This document shows, piece after piece, positions 5,718-12,945 of a stretch of 18,912 nt of DNA. Every line of letters starts with the position of its first letter. Position 1 is the first letter of the stretch. The translations under genes and the position numbers were made by a program. The stretch is taken from assembly GCA_947584775.1 (NCBI GenBank), contig CANPWT010000017.1:1-18912 (forward strand), written 5' to 3'. The notes beneath the pieces are model-generated. The model ran no database searches. It had not been told where the DNA came from and saw only the letters and a program-made list of their open reading frames with translations. This stretch comes from an uncultured Clostridia bacterium (GTDB lineage: Bacteria; Bacillota; Clostridia; Christensenellales; UBA1242).

Positions 5718-8057
5718 TTAATAGTTATTCCAATTCCAATTCAAAATTTCTGGCATATCTATGCCGTGTTCGCGAATATACGATGAATGTTTGTTTAGCA
5801 AATTAAACATATCCGTTTCAATTTTCTTTTTTGTTTTGGCATCAACTTTTACATATTTTAAAAGTTTTAGCATTAAGTGATAGCGGTCTATTCCGTTTTT
5901 AACGCGCATATCAAAAGGAGTTGTTATTGTGCCCTCCTCCATATAGCCGGAAACGTGCATGTTTTGATTATGCCTATTGTAAGTTAGTTGGTGAATAAGT
6001 TGTGGGTAACCATGGAAATTGAATATTATTGGTTTGTTGGTTGTAAAAATTTCGTCATATTCGCTATCGGTTAAGCCGTGCGGATGGGCAGAACTTGACA
6101 CAAGTTTCATTAAATCCACCACATTTACAAATTTAACATTTAATTTTGGCAAATATTGCTTAATTAAAGTTACAAGCGCAAGCGCCTCTAAGGTTGGAGT
6201 ATCACCACAACTTGCAATTACAACATCTGGATTTTTACTATCGTTTAACCCCGCCCAACACCACTCGCCAACGCCTTTTTGGCAATGGATTTTTGCTTCC
6301 TTAATATTTAGCCATTGGAAGGACGGATGTTTAGACGCAACAATTACATTTACATAATTTTTAGATTTTGCAACATGGTTGTAACAGGAAAGAAGGCAAT
6401 TTGTGTCTGCCGGCAAATATATGCGAACAACATCTGCCTTTTTGTTTACAATGTGGTCTAGCATGCCTGGGTCTTGATGGGTAAAACCATTGTGGTCCTG
6501 CTGCCAAACATTGCTGGTGAGAATTAAATTTAGCGAACTTATTGGCGCTCTCCAACTGATTTCATTGCACGATTTAAGCCATTTTGCGTGTTGCGAAATC
6601 ATGCTGTCCACCACGCGTATAAACGCCTCGTAACTATCAAACATTCCGTGCCTGCCGGTTAATAAATATCCTTCAAGCATGCCTTCACACATGTGCTCGC
6701 TTAAAAAACTATCCATAACTCGGCCATCGCTAGACAAAAATTCGTCCGTTGGCAGGATTTTGCTATTGAATGTGCGGTTTTCCCCTTCAAAAACATGGGA
6801 CATGCGGTTGCTCATGGCCTCATCTGGGCTAAAAATGCGATAATTTTTGTTTTTCTTATTAAGTTTGAAAATGCCGCGTATAAAAGCGCTAAGTTCCAAC
6901 ATATCTTGCGCCCGAACAGTACCATGCCCGCGAAATTTAACTGCATAATTTTCATAATTTGGCAAATTTAACTCTTTTAAAAGCAGCCCGCCATTGGCGT
7001 ATGGGCTTGCCGTCATGCGTTTTTTACCGGTTGGAATAACCGATTTAATTTCCCTTTTTAGTTTGTAAGAAGCGTCGAATAATTCATCTGGCTTATAACT
7101 TAACAGCCAATTTTTTAATAGTGGAATTTGGCTAGCATTTTGCACATTTATTGGTATTTGATGAGCCCTAAAACTGCCCTCTATTTGTTTACCGTCAACC
7201 TCTTTTGGCCCGGTCCAGCCCTTTGGCGTGCGCAAAACAATCATTGGCCATGGCATTTTTTGCCCCGCCTTAATTAGGCGTATTTTTTCCACACACTCGT
7301 CCATGGTTTTTGCCATAAGTTTATGCATGGTTTTAGGGTCACTTCCTTCAACAAAATGCGGCTGATAGCCATACCCCTCCATAAGTTTTTTAAGTTCAGT
7401 TTTGCTTATGCGCGAAAGGATTGTTGGGTTGTTAATTTTGTAGCCATTTAGGTGTAAAATTGGCAAAACTGCCCCGTCACTAGATGGGTTTAAAAATTTA
7501 TTGCCATGCCAAGAAGTTGCAAGCGGACCGGTTTCTGCCTCGCCGTCCCCAACAATGGCAACTGCAATTAAATTTGGGTTATCTAGCACTGCACCAAAGG
7601 CGTGCGCAAGCACATAACCAAGTTCGCCCCCTTCGTGGATTGAGCCGGGAGTTTCGGGCACTGAGTGCGAGCCAATTCCGCCCGGGAAAGAAAATTGTTT
7701 GCAAAATCTAGCCATGCCGTCATGGTCAAGCGAAATGTTTGGGTAGACCTCACTATACACACCCTCTAAATAAGAGTTGGCTGTTAAATAATTTCCGCCA
7801 TGCCCGGGGCCAGACAATAAAATCATATCTAAATTATATTTTTTAATAACGCGGTTGCAGTGCGCATAAATAAAGTTTTGCCCAGGCACTGTGCCCCAAT
7901 GCCCAACCAATTTTTTCTTAATGTCTGCAAGGCACAACTCGTGGTCACGCAAAAGCGGATTATCTTTTAAATAAAGTTGAGCCGCTGACAAATAATTTGC
8001 CGCCCGCCAATATTTGTTTAAATTATTTAAAAATTCGTCTGTAGAAAACTTGTCCAT
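5718..8057 (-). CDS. xfp: Xylulose-5-phosphate/fructose-6-phosphate phosphoketolase
   Basis: A thiamine-diphosphate enzyme that splits xylulose-5-P (and often fructose-6-P) with phosphate into acetyl-phosphate plus glyceraldehyde-3-P (or erythrose-4-P). It is the key step of the phosphoketolase pathway. The 779 residues are near the usual 790-825. Visible signatures are GPGHGG at 83-88, GGIGSHSVPETPGS at 126-139 (phosphoketolase signature 1) and the ThDP/Mg site GDGEAETG at 170-177 completed by the later Asn of LHLNGYKI. The central LSPDEAxSNR-like block reads FSPDEAMSNRMSHVF. The C-terminal HGYPQLIHQLTYNRH block is typical of the family. AAAGGGGAAAGT precedes the ATG as ribosome binding site. 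It leads an operon with ldh and a TIM-barrel gene. Dual substrate specificity cannot be decided by reading. Confidence 0.97.
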   Translation of the reverse strand: MDKFSTDEFLNNLNKYWRAANYLSAAQLYLKDNPLLRDHELCLADIKKKLVGHWGTVPGQNFIYAHCNRVIKKYNLDMILLSGPGHGGNYLTANSYLEGVYSEVYPNISLDHDGMARFCKQFSFPGGIGSHSVPETPGSIHEGGELGYVLAHAFGAVLDNPNLIAVAIVGDGEAETGPLATSWHGNKFLNPSSDGAVLPILHLNGYKINNPTILSRISKTELKKLMEGYGYQPHFVEGSDPKTMHKLMAKTMDECVEKIRLIKAGQKMPWPMIVLRTPKGWTGPKEVDGKQIEGSFRAHQIPINVQNASQIPLLKNWLLSYKPDELFDASYKLKREIKSVIPTGKKRMTASPYANGGLLLKELNLPNYENYAVKFRGHGTVRAQDMLELSAFIRGIFKLNKKNKNYRIFSPDEAMSNRMSHVFEGENRTFNSKILPTDEFLSSDGRVMDSFLSEHMCEGMLEGYLLTGRHGMFDSYEAFIRVVDSMISQHAKWLKSCNEISWRAPISSLNLILTSNVWQQDHNGFTHQDPGMLDHIVNKKADVVRIYLPADTNCLLSCYNHVAKSKNYVNVIVASKHPSFQWLNIKEAKIHCQKGVGEWCWAGLNDSKNPDVVIASCGDTPTLEALALVTLIKQYLPKLNVKFVNVVDLMKLVSSSAHPHGLTDSEYDEIFTTNKPIIFNFHGYPQLIHQLTYNRHNQNMHVSGYMEEGTITTPFDMRVKNGIDRYHLMLKLLKYVKVDAKTKKKIETDMFNLLNKHSSYIREHGIDMPEILNWNWNNY

Positions 8058-8074
8058 ACTTTCCCCTTTAAATT

Positions 8075-8080
8075 ATTATA
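8075..8080 (-). promoter_or_regulatory. Probable xfp operon -10 box
   Basis: A perfect TATAAT on the minus strand lies 17 bases before the xfp ATG, just upstream of its ribosome binding site. No good -35 is seen; the corresponding position is T/A-only. The implied leader is only about 10 bases, beginning at the ribosome binding site. The region upstream is the T-tract block (8197-8291). Confidence 0.45.
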
Positions 8081-8157
8081 CAAAAATTTTTAAATTTTAA
8101 AAAATGAATTACAATTAAATTTAATTATTTTTTTCAATCACAAAATAAAAAATCAAC

Positions 8158-8183
8158 ACAAAAAACGCCATTTAAAAAATGGC
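8158..8183 (-). terminator. Rho-independent terminator for the spoVT-like gene
   Basis: GCCATTT (8167-8173) and AAATGGC (8177-8183) are perfect inverted arms around three bases. On the minus strand the hairpin is followed by G and then six Ts. It lies downstream of the spoVT-like gene and its tandem repeats and upstream of the xfp promoter. The spoVT transcript would therefore carry a 3' untranslated region of almost 400 bases. Confidence 0.7.
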
Positions 8184-8196
8184 TTTACGCTTAAAA

Positions 8197-8291
8197 TTTT
8201 TAAAAATTTTTTATTTTTTTACAATTTTTTGCATTTTTTTAGCGTTTTTTGCTTCTTTTTTGCAAATTTTTTAAAATTTTTTCATTTTTTT
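8197..8291. other. Phased T-tract block, predicted intrinsically curved DNA
   Basis: Ten runs of five to seven Ts occur on the plus strand at 8197-8201, 8207-8212, 8214-8220, 8225-8230, 8234-8240, 8245-8250, 8256-8261, 8267-8272, 8277-8282 and 8285-8291. Most centre-to-centre distances are 9.5-11 bases, close to one helical turn; two are shorter (7.5 and 8.5). Tracts phased this way bend DNA in one direction. The block sits about 115-215 bp upstream of the xfp -10 box and inside the transcribed tail of the spoVT-like gene. Confidence 0.65.
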
Positions 8292-8391
8292 ATTAAGCGG
8301 ATTGATTATTCCGTTGGCAAAGTTTGATGTTAAAACACATTACAAATTTTAATTTTTAAAAAAATTTTTGGATTCATTTTTCAACCAACAA

Positions 8392-8616
8392 ACGCAAACC
8401 TTGCTAAGTTATTTGGTCAGATAAATATTTACTAAACGCTTTGCATATCTTGACTAAGCGGAAGACACGCAAACCTTGCTAAGTGATTTGGTCGGCTAAG
8501 TATTTACTGAAAGATTTGCATATCTTGACTAAGCGGAAGATACGCAAACCTCGCTAAGTGATTTGGTCAGATAAGTATTTGCTAAACGCTTTGCATATCT
8601 TGACGCTAGCGTCATC
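8392..8616 (-). repeat. Three 75-bp tandem units; two downstream copies duplicate the 3' end of the spoVT-like gene
   Basis: Units begin at 8392, 8467 and 8542 with ACGCAAACC, giving a period of exactly 75 bases (25 codons). The unit nearest the gene (8542-8616) contains the real C-terminal codons and TAG stop of the spoVT-like gene, and departs from the other two over its last dozen bases, which are inside the gene. Read on the minus strand, the two distal units encode the same ending, VKICK-(A/S)-FSKYL-(A/S)-DQIT followed by TAG. They are in frame with the gene and joined by an eight-codon linker of the type (R/Q)GLR(I/V)FRL. The first two units differ at 8 of 75 positions. Each unit also holds two related short motifs, CTTAGTCAAGATATGC and CTTAGCAAGGTTTGC. 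Confidence 0.92.
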
Positions 8617-9090
8617 AAAACATTTATTTTCGCTGGCTAAAATTATAATTGCGCCTATGGCATCGCCGTCTTTAACAATGGGCACAATAAGTTGGCAAGT
8701 ATATTCGTTTGGCGTGTTGGGAAAAAATTCTAGCATTTCACTGCCGTCATCTTGCTTTTTTATTACAATTTCCTTGCGGTAAATTAGTTCCTGCACATCC
8801 TCGTTAAGTTTTTTGTTTATGTGCTTTTTGCGGTTGGAAGATAAAATTGTTTCCATATCCGAAATTAAAACATCGTGTTCAATGCTTACTGAAATTGCAT
8901 TTGCAACGGCATCGCTATACTCTTTTAAACTTGCCATGTCGCTATACTTTGAAAGTAAAAATTTGTTGCCATCAACTATGCCAATTTCCAACTTTGTGCC
9001 CACACGCACATTTAAAGATTTGCGCATCTCACGCGGGAGCACAATCCTGCCCAACTCGTCAACTCGCCTAACTATTCCTTTACTTTCCAT
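8554..9090 (-). CDS. spoVT: SpoVT/AbrB-like transcriptional regulator with GAF-like C-terminal domain
   Basis: A 178-residue regulator. Residues 1 to about 50 form an AbrB/SpoVT swapped-hairpin DNA-binding domain (KGIVRRVDELGRIVLPREMRKSLNV, then GTKLEI). Residues about 55-178 match the GAF-like sensory domain of SpoVT, including a PIVKDGDAIGAIIILA strand pair. In Bacillus, SpoVT modulates forespore genes, while related AbrB represses biofilm polysaccharide genes. I chose ATG 9090 because AGAGGTG ends three bases before it; a GTG at 9096 lies inside that site. The gene is divergent from the glycan operon, with overlapping promoter regions, suggesting autoregulation and control of that operon (inference). 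Its last 17 codons and stop are repeated twice downstream in frame. Whether it is the true sporulation SpoVT or a paralogue is open. Confidence 0.88.
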   Translation of the reverse strand: MESKGIVRRVDELGRIVLPREMRKSLNVRVGTKLEIGIVDGNKFLLSKYSDMASLKEYSDAVANAISVSIEHDVLISDMETILSSNRKKHINKKLNEDVQELIYRKEIVIKKQDDGSEMLEFFPNTPNEYTCQLIVPIVKDGDAIGAIIILASENKCFDDASVKICKAFSKYLSDQIT

Positions 9091-9126
9091 ATTCACCTCT
9101 AACTTATTTTGGATTTTAAGTTGATA

Positions 9127-9156
9127 TTTATACTTTATTTAACCAATTTTAACCAA
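9127..9156 (-). promoter_or_regulatory. Promoter of the spoVT-like gene
   Basis: Minus-strand TTGGTT (9151-9156) and TATAAA (9127-9132) are separated by 18 bases, about 36 bases before the ATG. The -35 box lies within the repeated half-sites shared with the divergent promoter. Confidence 0.55.
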
Positions 9157-9179
9157 TATTGTTAAAACGATTGTTAAAA
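9139..9179. promoter_or_regulatory. Operator-like cluster of four half-sites between divergent promoters
   Basis: Two direct copies of TTAACCAAT (9139-9147 and 9149-9157, 10 bases apart) are followed by two copies of ATTGTTAAAA (9158-9167 and 9170-9179, 12 bases apart). The second kind is nearly the reverse complement of the first (ATTGGTTAA minus one G), so the array has dyad symmetry about 9157/9158. It covers the -35 boxes of both the spoVT-like gene and the glycan operon, the expected place for a shared regulator. Confidence 0.5.
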
Positions 9180-9199
9180 TATATTTTTTATGTTATAAT
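9171..9199 (+). promoter_or_regulatory. Glycan operon promoter
   Basis: TTGTTA (9171-9176), a 17-base spacer and TATAAT (9194-9199) with an upstream TG (extended -10, TGTTATAAT) make a strong sigma-A-type promoter. The predicted start lies near 9206, giving a leader of about 17 bases that contains AAGGAG (9211-9216). Confidence 0.75.
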
Positions 9200-9222
9200 A
9201 CATTCACACTAAGGAGATTTTT

Positions 9223-10269
9223 ATGAAGGTTTTGCACTTGCTTTCTTCTAATAAATATTCCGGAGCAGAAAACGTGGCATGCCAAATTATAAGTTTGTTT
9301 AATGACGAAAAAAATGATTTTGCATACTGCTCGCCAGACGGTGAAATTAAAGAAAGTGTAGAAAATAGGAATATTAAATTTATTCCACTTAAAAAAATGA
9401 GCGTTAAAGAAATTAAGCGCGTGATTAAACAATTTAACCCGGACATCATCCACGCCCATGACATGAAAGCCATTTGCCTTGCCCTACTTGCAAAAAGCAA
9501 ATGTGTTGTGGGGCAAATACATCGCAACCATGACGAATTTAAAAAACTTTCCATTCGTTCATTAATTTTTAAATTTTTTGCTTCTAAAAAAGCATTGAAA
9601 AAAATAATTTGGGTGTCGCCTGATTGCCTAAATGATTATAAATTTAAAAAGAGCGTGGAAAATAAAAGCATAATTTTAACCAATATTGTTAATGCGGAGG
9701 AACTTTATAAAAAGGCAACCGCAAATGATGACATTGTCACCTCGGATATAACCTTTGTTGGCAGGTTGACTGATATTAAAAACCCGCTAAGATTGGTAGA
9801 TATTACTAAATTGGTTGTTAAAAAGTTGCCAGATGCGCAATGCAACATAATTGGCACGGGCGAGTTGGAACAGGAATTAAAAGCCGAAATTGAAAAAAAT
9901 TCGTTACAAAACAACATTCACCTACTAGGTTTTAAATGCAACCCTTTCCCAATTTTAAGTAAAAGTAAAATTTTTTTACTAACAAGTAAATCGGAAGGTT
10001 TGCCAATGTGTTTGTTGGAAGCACAAGCGTTTGGCCTGCCTGTTGTTTGCCCACAAATTGCCGGGCTTGAAAAAATTGTTACAAACAAAACAGGTTGTTT
10101 ATACTCCTCAGATGAGCAAGCGGCAAATTTTATTATCAATTTACTTAAAGACGATAAAAAATATTTAAATTACAATAAAGATATTTTGGCCTTTAGTAAA
10201 CAATATAACGATGCATCAAATTTTAAAACTGTTTTGTTAAGCATATACAATGAAAGTTTAAAAGGATAA
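9223..10269 (+). CDS. Glycosyltransferase family 4
   Basis: A 348-residue GT-B-fold glycosyltransferase and the first gene of the surface-glycan operon. The N-terminal acceptor domain begins MKVLHLLSSNKYSGAENV, the glycine-containing loop usual in GT4, and has PDIIHAHDMKA near residue 75. The C-terminal donor domain has FVGRLTDIKNP and the retaining-enzyme EX7E motif (E258-E266 in SEGLPMCLLEAQAFGLPVV) that holds the nucleotide sugar. It probably transfers one sugar to an undecaprenyl-linked intermediate at the inner face of the membrane; donor and linkage cannot be read. AAGGAG is placed seven bases before the ATG. It is separated from the next gene by two bases, with that gene's ribosome binding site inside its last codons, so the two are likely coupled. 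Confidence 0.92.
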   Translation: MKVLHLLSSNKYSGAENVACQIISLFNDEKNDFAYCSPDGEIKESVENRNIKFIPLKKMSVKEIKRVIKQFNPDIIHAHDMKAICLALLAKSKCVVGQIHRNHDEFKKLSIRSLIFKFFASKKALKKIIWVSPDCLNDYKFKKSVENKSIILTNIVNAEELYKKATANDDIVTSDITFVGRLTDIKNPLRLVDITKLVVKKLPDAQCNIIGTGELEQELKAEIEKNSLQNNIHLLGFKCNPFPILSKSKIFLLTSKSEGLPMCLLEAQAFGLPVVCPQIAGLEKIVTNKTGCLYSSDEQAANFIINLLKDDKKYLNYNKDILAFSKQYNDASNFKTVLLSIYNESLKG

Positions 10270-10271
10270 TA

Positions 10272-11228
10272 ATGGAAGATTTAATTTCAATTATAGTGCC
10301 CGTATATAAAGTTGAGCAGTTTTTAGACAATTGCGTGCAGAGCATAACCCGCCAAACATACAAAAATTTGGAAATTATTTTAGTGGATGACGGCAGCCCA
10401 GACAACTGCCCTAAAATATGTGACGACTTGGCAAAAAAAGATGCCCGAATTAAAGTTGTGCATAAGCCAAACGGCGGACTTTCTAGTGCCAGAAACGCTG
10501 GTTTAAATATTTTTACCGGAGATTTTGTTTGTTTTGTTGATAGTGATGATTTTATTGAATTAGACTATGTTAAACATTTGCATGACAAACAAAAACAAAC
10601 AAATGCGGATTTAGTATTTTGTAAAGCAAATCGATTTATTAATGGTGAAAAAATAAAATATGCTGAGGATTTAAAAAACATAATTGAAAATTACAATCCT
10701 GAGAACATTTACAAATCTTATTGCAACGGAACCTTCTTTTTGAGCGTTTGGAAAACATTGTATAAACGCGAACTAATAAAACAATTATCTTTTGATGAAA
10801 AACACAAATATGGCGAAGATTACAGTTTTATTGTTAAAACATCGCTTTTAACTAAAAATATCGCTTATATTGATGAATATTTGTATAATTATCGATTCAA
10901 CCCTAATTCTTTAACACAATTTAAAAATGAAACCGATTTAAAAAATTTTTTACACGGCAAAGATTTAGATGGTCAATTAATGTGCAAATTGGGATACACT
11001 GACACCGACAAAAGCATGAAATTTGACACACATATACTTATTGCATTTTCGTTTAAACAATTTGCTGATTTATTTACCCAAACAAAACAATTCAACACAA
11101 AGGAAAATTATTTAGCGTTTAAAAAATATCATAACACAAAAAAAGATAGACTTAAAGCATTTTTAGTGTACCACAAAATGTATTGGCTAATTAACCTAAT
11201 ACAAAAAGCGCGAAAACGAGGGGCGTAA
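10272..11228 (+). CDS. Glycosyltransferase family 2
   Basis: A 318-residue GT-A-fold inverting glycosyltransferase. It opens with ISIIVPVYKVEQFLDNCVQSI, followed by the ILVDDGSPDN nucleotide-binding strand, the GGLSSARNAGL helix and the metal/nucleotide-diphosphate site FVDSDDF (about residues 88-94). YGEDYSF near residue 180 is the expected catalytic-base region (ED motif). The C-terminal third is not conserved and ends in a short amphipathic, Lys/Arg-rich tail (INLIQKARKRGA) that may attach it to the membrane. AAAGGA lies five bases before the ATG. It resembles enzymes of capsule and exopolysaccharide clusters of Gram-positive gut bacteria. The sugar donor is unknown. Confidence 0.93.
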   Translation: MEDLISIIVPVYKVEQFLDNCVQSITRQTYKNLEIILVDDGSPDNCPKICDDLAKKDARIKVVHKPNGGLSSARNAGLNIFTGDFVCFVDSDDFIELDYVKHLHDKQKQTNADLVFCKANRFINGEKIKYAEDLKNIIENYNPENIYKSYCNGTFFLSVWKTLYKRELIKQLSFDEKHKYGEDYSFIVKTSLLTKNIAYIDEYLYNYRFNPNSLTQFKNETDLKNFLHGKDLDGQLMCKLGYTDTDKSMKFDTHILIAFSFKQFADLFTQTKQFNTKENYLAFKKYHNTKKDRLKAFLVYHKMYWLINLIQKARKRGA

Positions 11229-11292
11229 AAAACATTACCCTAATATGCTTTTTAATTATAACACAAATTTAGAATTTTATAGGAGAGTAACT

Positions 11293-12051
11293 ATGATACC
11301 AAAAATTATTCACTATATCTGGCTTGGCGGAAAACCTTTGCCTAAATTAATAGAAAAATGCATGGCAAGTTGGAAAAAATTCTGCCCTGATTACGAAATA
11401 AAACGTTGGGACGAAAGCAACTTAGATTTAAAACTTTGCCCTTTTATTGAACAATCACTTGACGCAAAAAAATATGCCTTTGCTGCGGACGTTTTTAGAT
11501 TTGAAATTTTAAAAAACGAGGGAGGCATTTATTTAGATGTTGATGTTGAATTGCTTAAACCATTGGACGATTTGTTAAACCTTTCATGCTTTACGGGTTT
11601 TGAAAATGCAAATTATGTTGCCCCAGGGTTAATTATGGCAGCCGAAAAAGGCCATCCATTTATAAAAGAAATGTGCGAATTATATTATAAGCAAAAATTT
11701 GATCTTTCTAACATCTCAAATATCACCGTGTGCATTTTAGTTACTGACTTGTTAAAAAAACATGGATTGAAATGTAATAATCAAACCCAAAAATTATCTA
11801 ATAACATAGATGTTTTTAGCACCGAATATTTTTGCCCAAAAAGTTTAACGGACGGCAAAACACACATCACTAAAAATACATATTCAATCCATCATTATTA
11901 CGGCTCTTGGGTTAGTCCTTTCAAAAAATTTACTTCTAGAATTATGCAAATAATAAAACGCATTATTGGTGAGAAAAATGTTGAAAAAATTAGAGAGCGA
12001 AAAAGGCAAAAACAACTAAAAAAAGAAAATAGAGCAAATGAAAAGAGGTGA
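11293..12051 (+). CDS. GT32/OCH1-like glycosyltransferase (DXD sugar-binding)
   Basis: A 252-residue protein opening IPKIIHYIWLGGKPLP, then SWKKFCPDYEIKRWDESN. It has AAFADVFRFEIL-type residues (read here as AFAADVFRFEIL) and GGIYLDVDVELL with the D82-x-D84 metal/nucleotide-sugar site. These are the diagnostic blocks of the Gly_transf_sug/OCH1 (GT32) family, which usually moves mannose, galactose or N-acetyl sugars. The open frame reaches back to 11245, but the ATG at 11293 is the real start: AGGAGAG sits six bases before it and the family motif begins at residue 2. The last about 40 residues are strongly basic (RKRQKQLKKENR...), probably a membrane- or partner-binding tail. The TGA stop lies two bases before the next gene's ATG, whose ribosome binding site is inside this gene's end. 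Confidence 0.92.
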   Translation: MIPKIIHYIWLGGKPLPKLIEKCMASWKKFCPDYEIKRWDESNLDLKLCPFIEQSLDAKKYAFAADVFRFEILKNEGGIYLDVDVELLKPLDDLLNLSCFTGFENANYVAPGLIMAAEKGHPFIKEMCELYYKQKFDLSNISNITVCILVTDLLKKHGLKCNNQTQKLSNNIDVFSTEYFCPKSLTDGKTHITKNTYSIHHYYGSWVSPFKKFTSRIMQIIKRIIGEKNVEKIRERKRQKQLKKENRANEKR

Positions 12052-12053
12052 TT

Positions 12054-12941
12054 ATGAACAAATTAACCATTATAACTCCAAGTTATAATCGCGCTTATGT
12101 TTTGCCTGATTTATTTGAAAGTTTAAAAAATCAAACTGACAAAAATTTTGAATGGATTATTGTTGATGACGGCTCTACAGACTCTACCCCAGATTTAGTT
12201 TCATCTTGGATAAATGAAAAACCAAATTTTAAAATTACTTACATAAAACAGGAAAATGCTGGCAAAATGCAAGCACACAACACAGCCGTAATAAATTGTA
12301 AAACAGATTACTTTATGTGCGTAGATTCGGACGATTGCCTTTGCAATAATGCTGTTGAAATTTTAAACGAATCAATTAATGAAATTGAAAATTTGCCAAA
12401 AGTTGCCGGTGTAATTGCCTATCGAGGTAAACGTGGAAATGAAAAAGAAAAATTAACAAAATATTCCTTCCCTAACACAAAATTTACAAAATCATTTGCT
12501 CTTTATGAAAACGGTTTTAAGGGAGATACAAGCATTTTATTAAAAACTGATATTGTTAAGCAATATTTGTTCCCAAAAATAGAAGGGGAAAAGTTCGTTC
12601 CTGAAGAATGGTTATATTGTCATATTGACCAAAATTACGATTTTATGTTGCTAGACAAAATTTTAATTTTGTGTGAATATTTGGCTGATGGTTATACAAA
12701 AAACTCTTTGAATTTTACTATTAACAACATTAAGGGCTATTGCATGAATCTCGATTTTAAAATTGGTGTTGTAAAAAAATTTAAAACTAAATTTTTTAGC
12801 ATGGTGCGCTATGTTGCCTTTGCAAAATTAGCAAATTATAAACAGGCATTTAAAAATAGTTCACATAAATTTTTATATTTTATGGCTTGGCCGGCCGCAT
12901 TTTTATATTATTTAAGGAAGAAACTAGTTAAAACAAAATAA
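12054..12941 (+). CDS. Glycosyltransferase family 2
   Basis: A 295-residue GT-A enzyme starting LTIITPSYNRAYVLPDLFESL, with WIIVDDGSTDST, then ENAGKMQAHNTAV and the metal site CVDSDDCL near residues 89-96. I placed the start at the ATG 12054; a GTG six bases earlier is part of the GAGGTG ribosome binding site. A segment around WLYCHIDQNYDFMLLDKI corresponds to the acceptor/base region seen in this GT2 subgroup. The C-terminus carries a hydrophobic stretch (FLYFMAWPAAFLYYL) followed by a basic end, consistent with membrane association. It overlaps in expression with the GT32 gene through the shared ribosome binding site region. The second family 2 enzyme in the operon probably adds a different sugar from the first. 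Confidence 0.93.
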   Translation: MNKLTIITPSYNRAYVLPDLFESLKNQTDKNFEWIIVDDGSTDSTPDLVSSWINEKPNFKITYIKQENAGKMQAHNTAVINCKTDYFMCVDSDDCLCNNAVEILNESINEIENLPKVAGVIAYRGKRGNEKEKLTKYSFPNTKFTKSFALYENGFKGDTSILLKTDIVKQYLFPKIEGEKFVPEEWLYCHIDQNYDFMLLDKILILCEYLADGYTKNSLNFTINNIKGYCMNLDFKIGVVKKFKTKFFSMVRYVAFAKLANYKQAFKNSSHKFLYFMAWPAAFLYYLRKKLVKTK

Positions 12942-12945
12942 AAAT

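Noticed and set aside
6019..6357. 112-codon open frame antisense to xfp
   Set aside because: It lies wholly within the conserved C-terminal region of phosphoketolase and has no independent coding support.
8554..8556. TAG as a reassigned sense codon
   Set aside because: TAG ends ldh exactly where the next gene's ribosome binding site begins, and it ends the HtrL/YibB-like gene just before the next start, so it works as a normal stop here. Occasional read-through at the repeats is left open as a finding.
8392..8616. CRISPR array or origin iterons
   Set aside because: The units are contiguous 75-bp tandem copies without unique spacers, there are no cas or replication genes nearby, and the units clearly derive from the adjacent gene's 3' end.
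8813..9124. 103-codon open frame antisense to the spoVT-like gene
   Set aside because: It mirrors the AbrB and sensor domains, crosses the regulator's start region and has no plausible initiation signal.
11229..11292. Internal promoter between the first GT2 and the GT32 gene
   Set aside because: A TATAAC-like string is present but no acceptable -35 box was found. The gap is short and the downstream ribosome binding site suits co-transcription.
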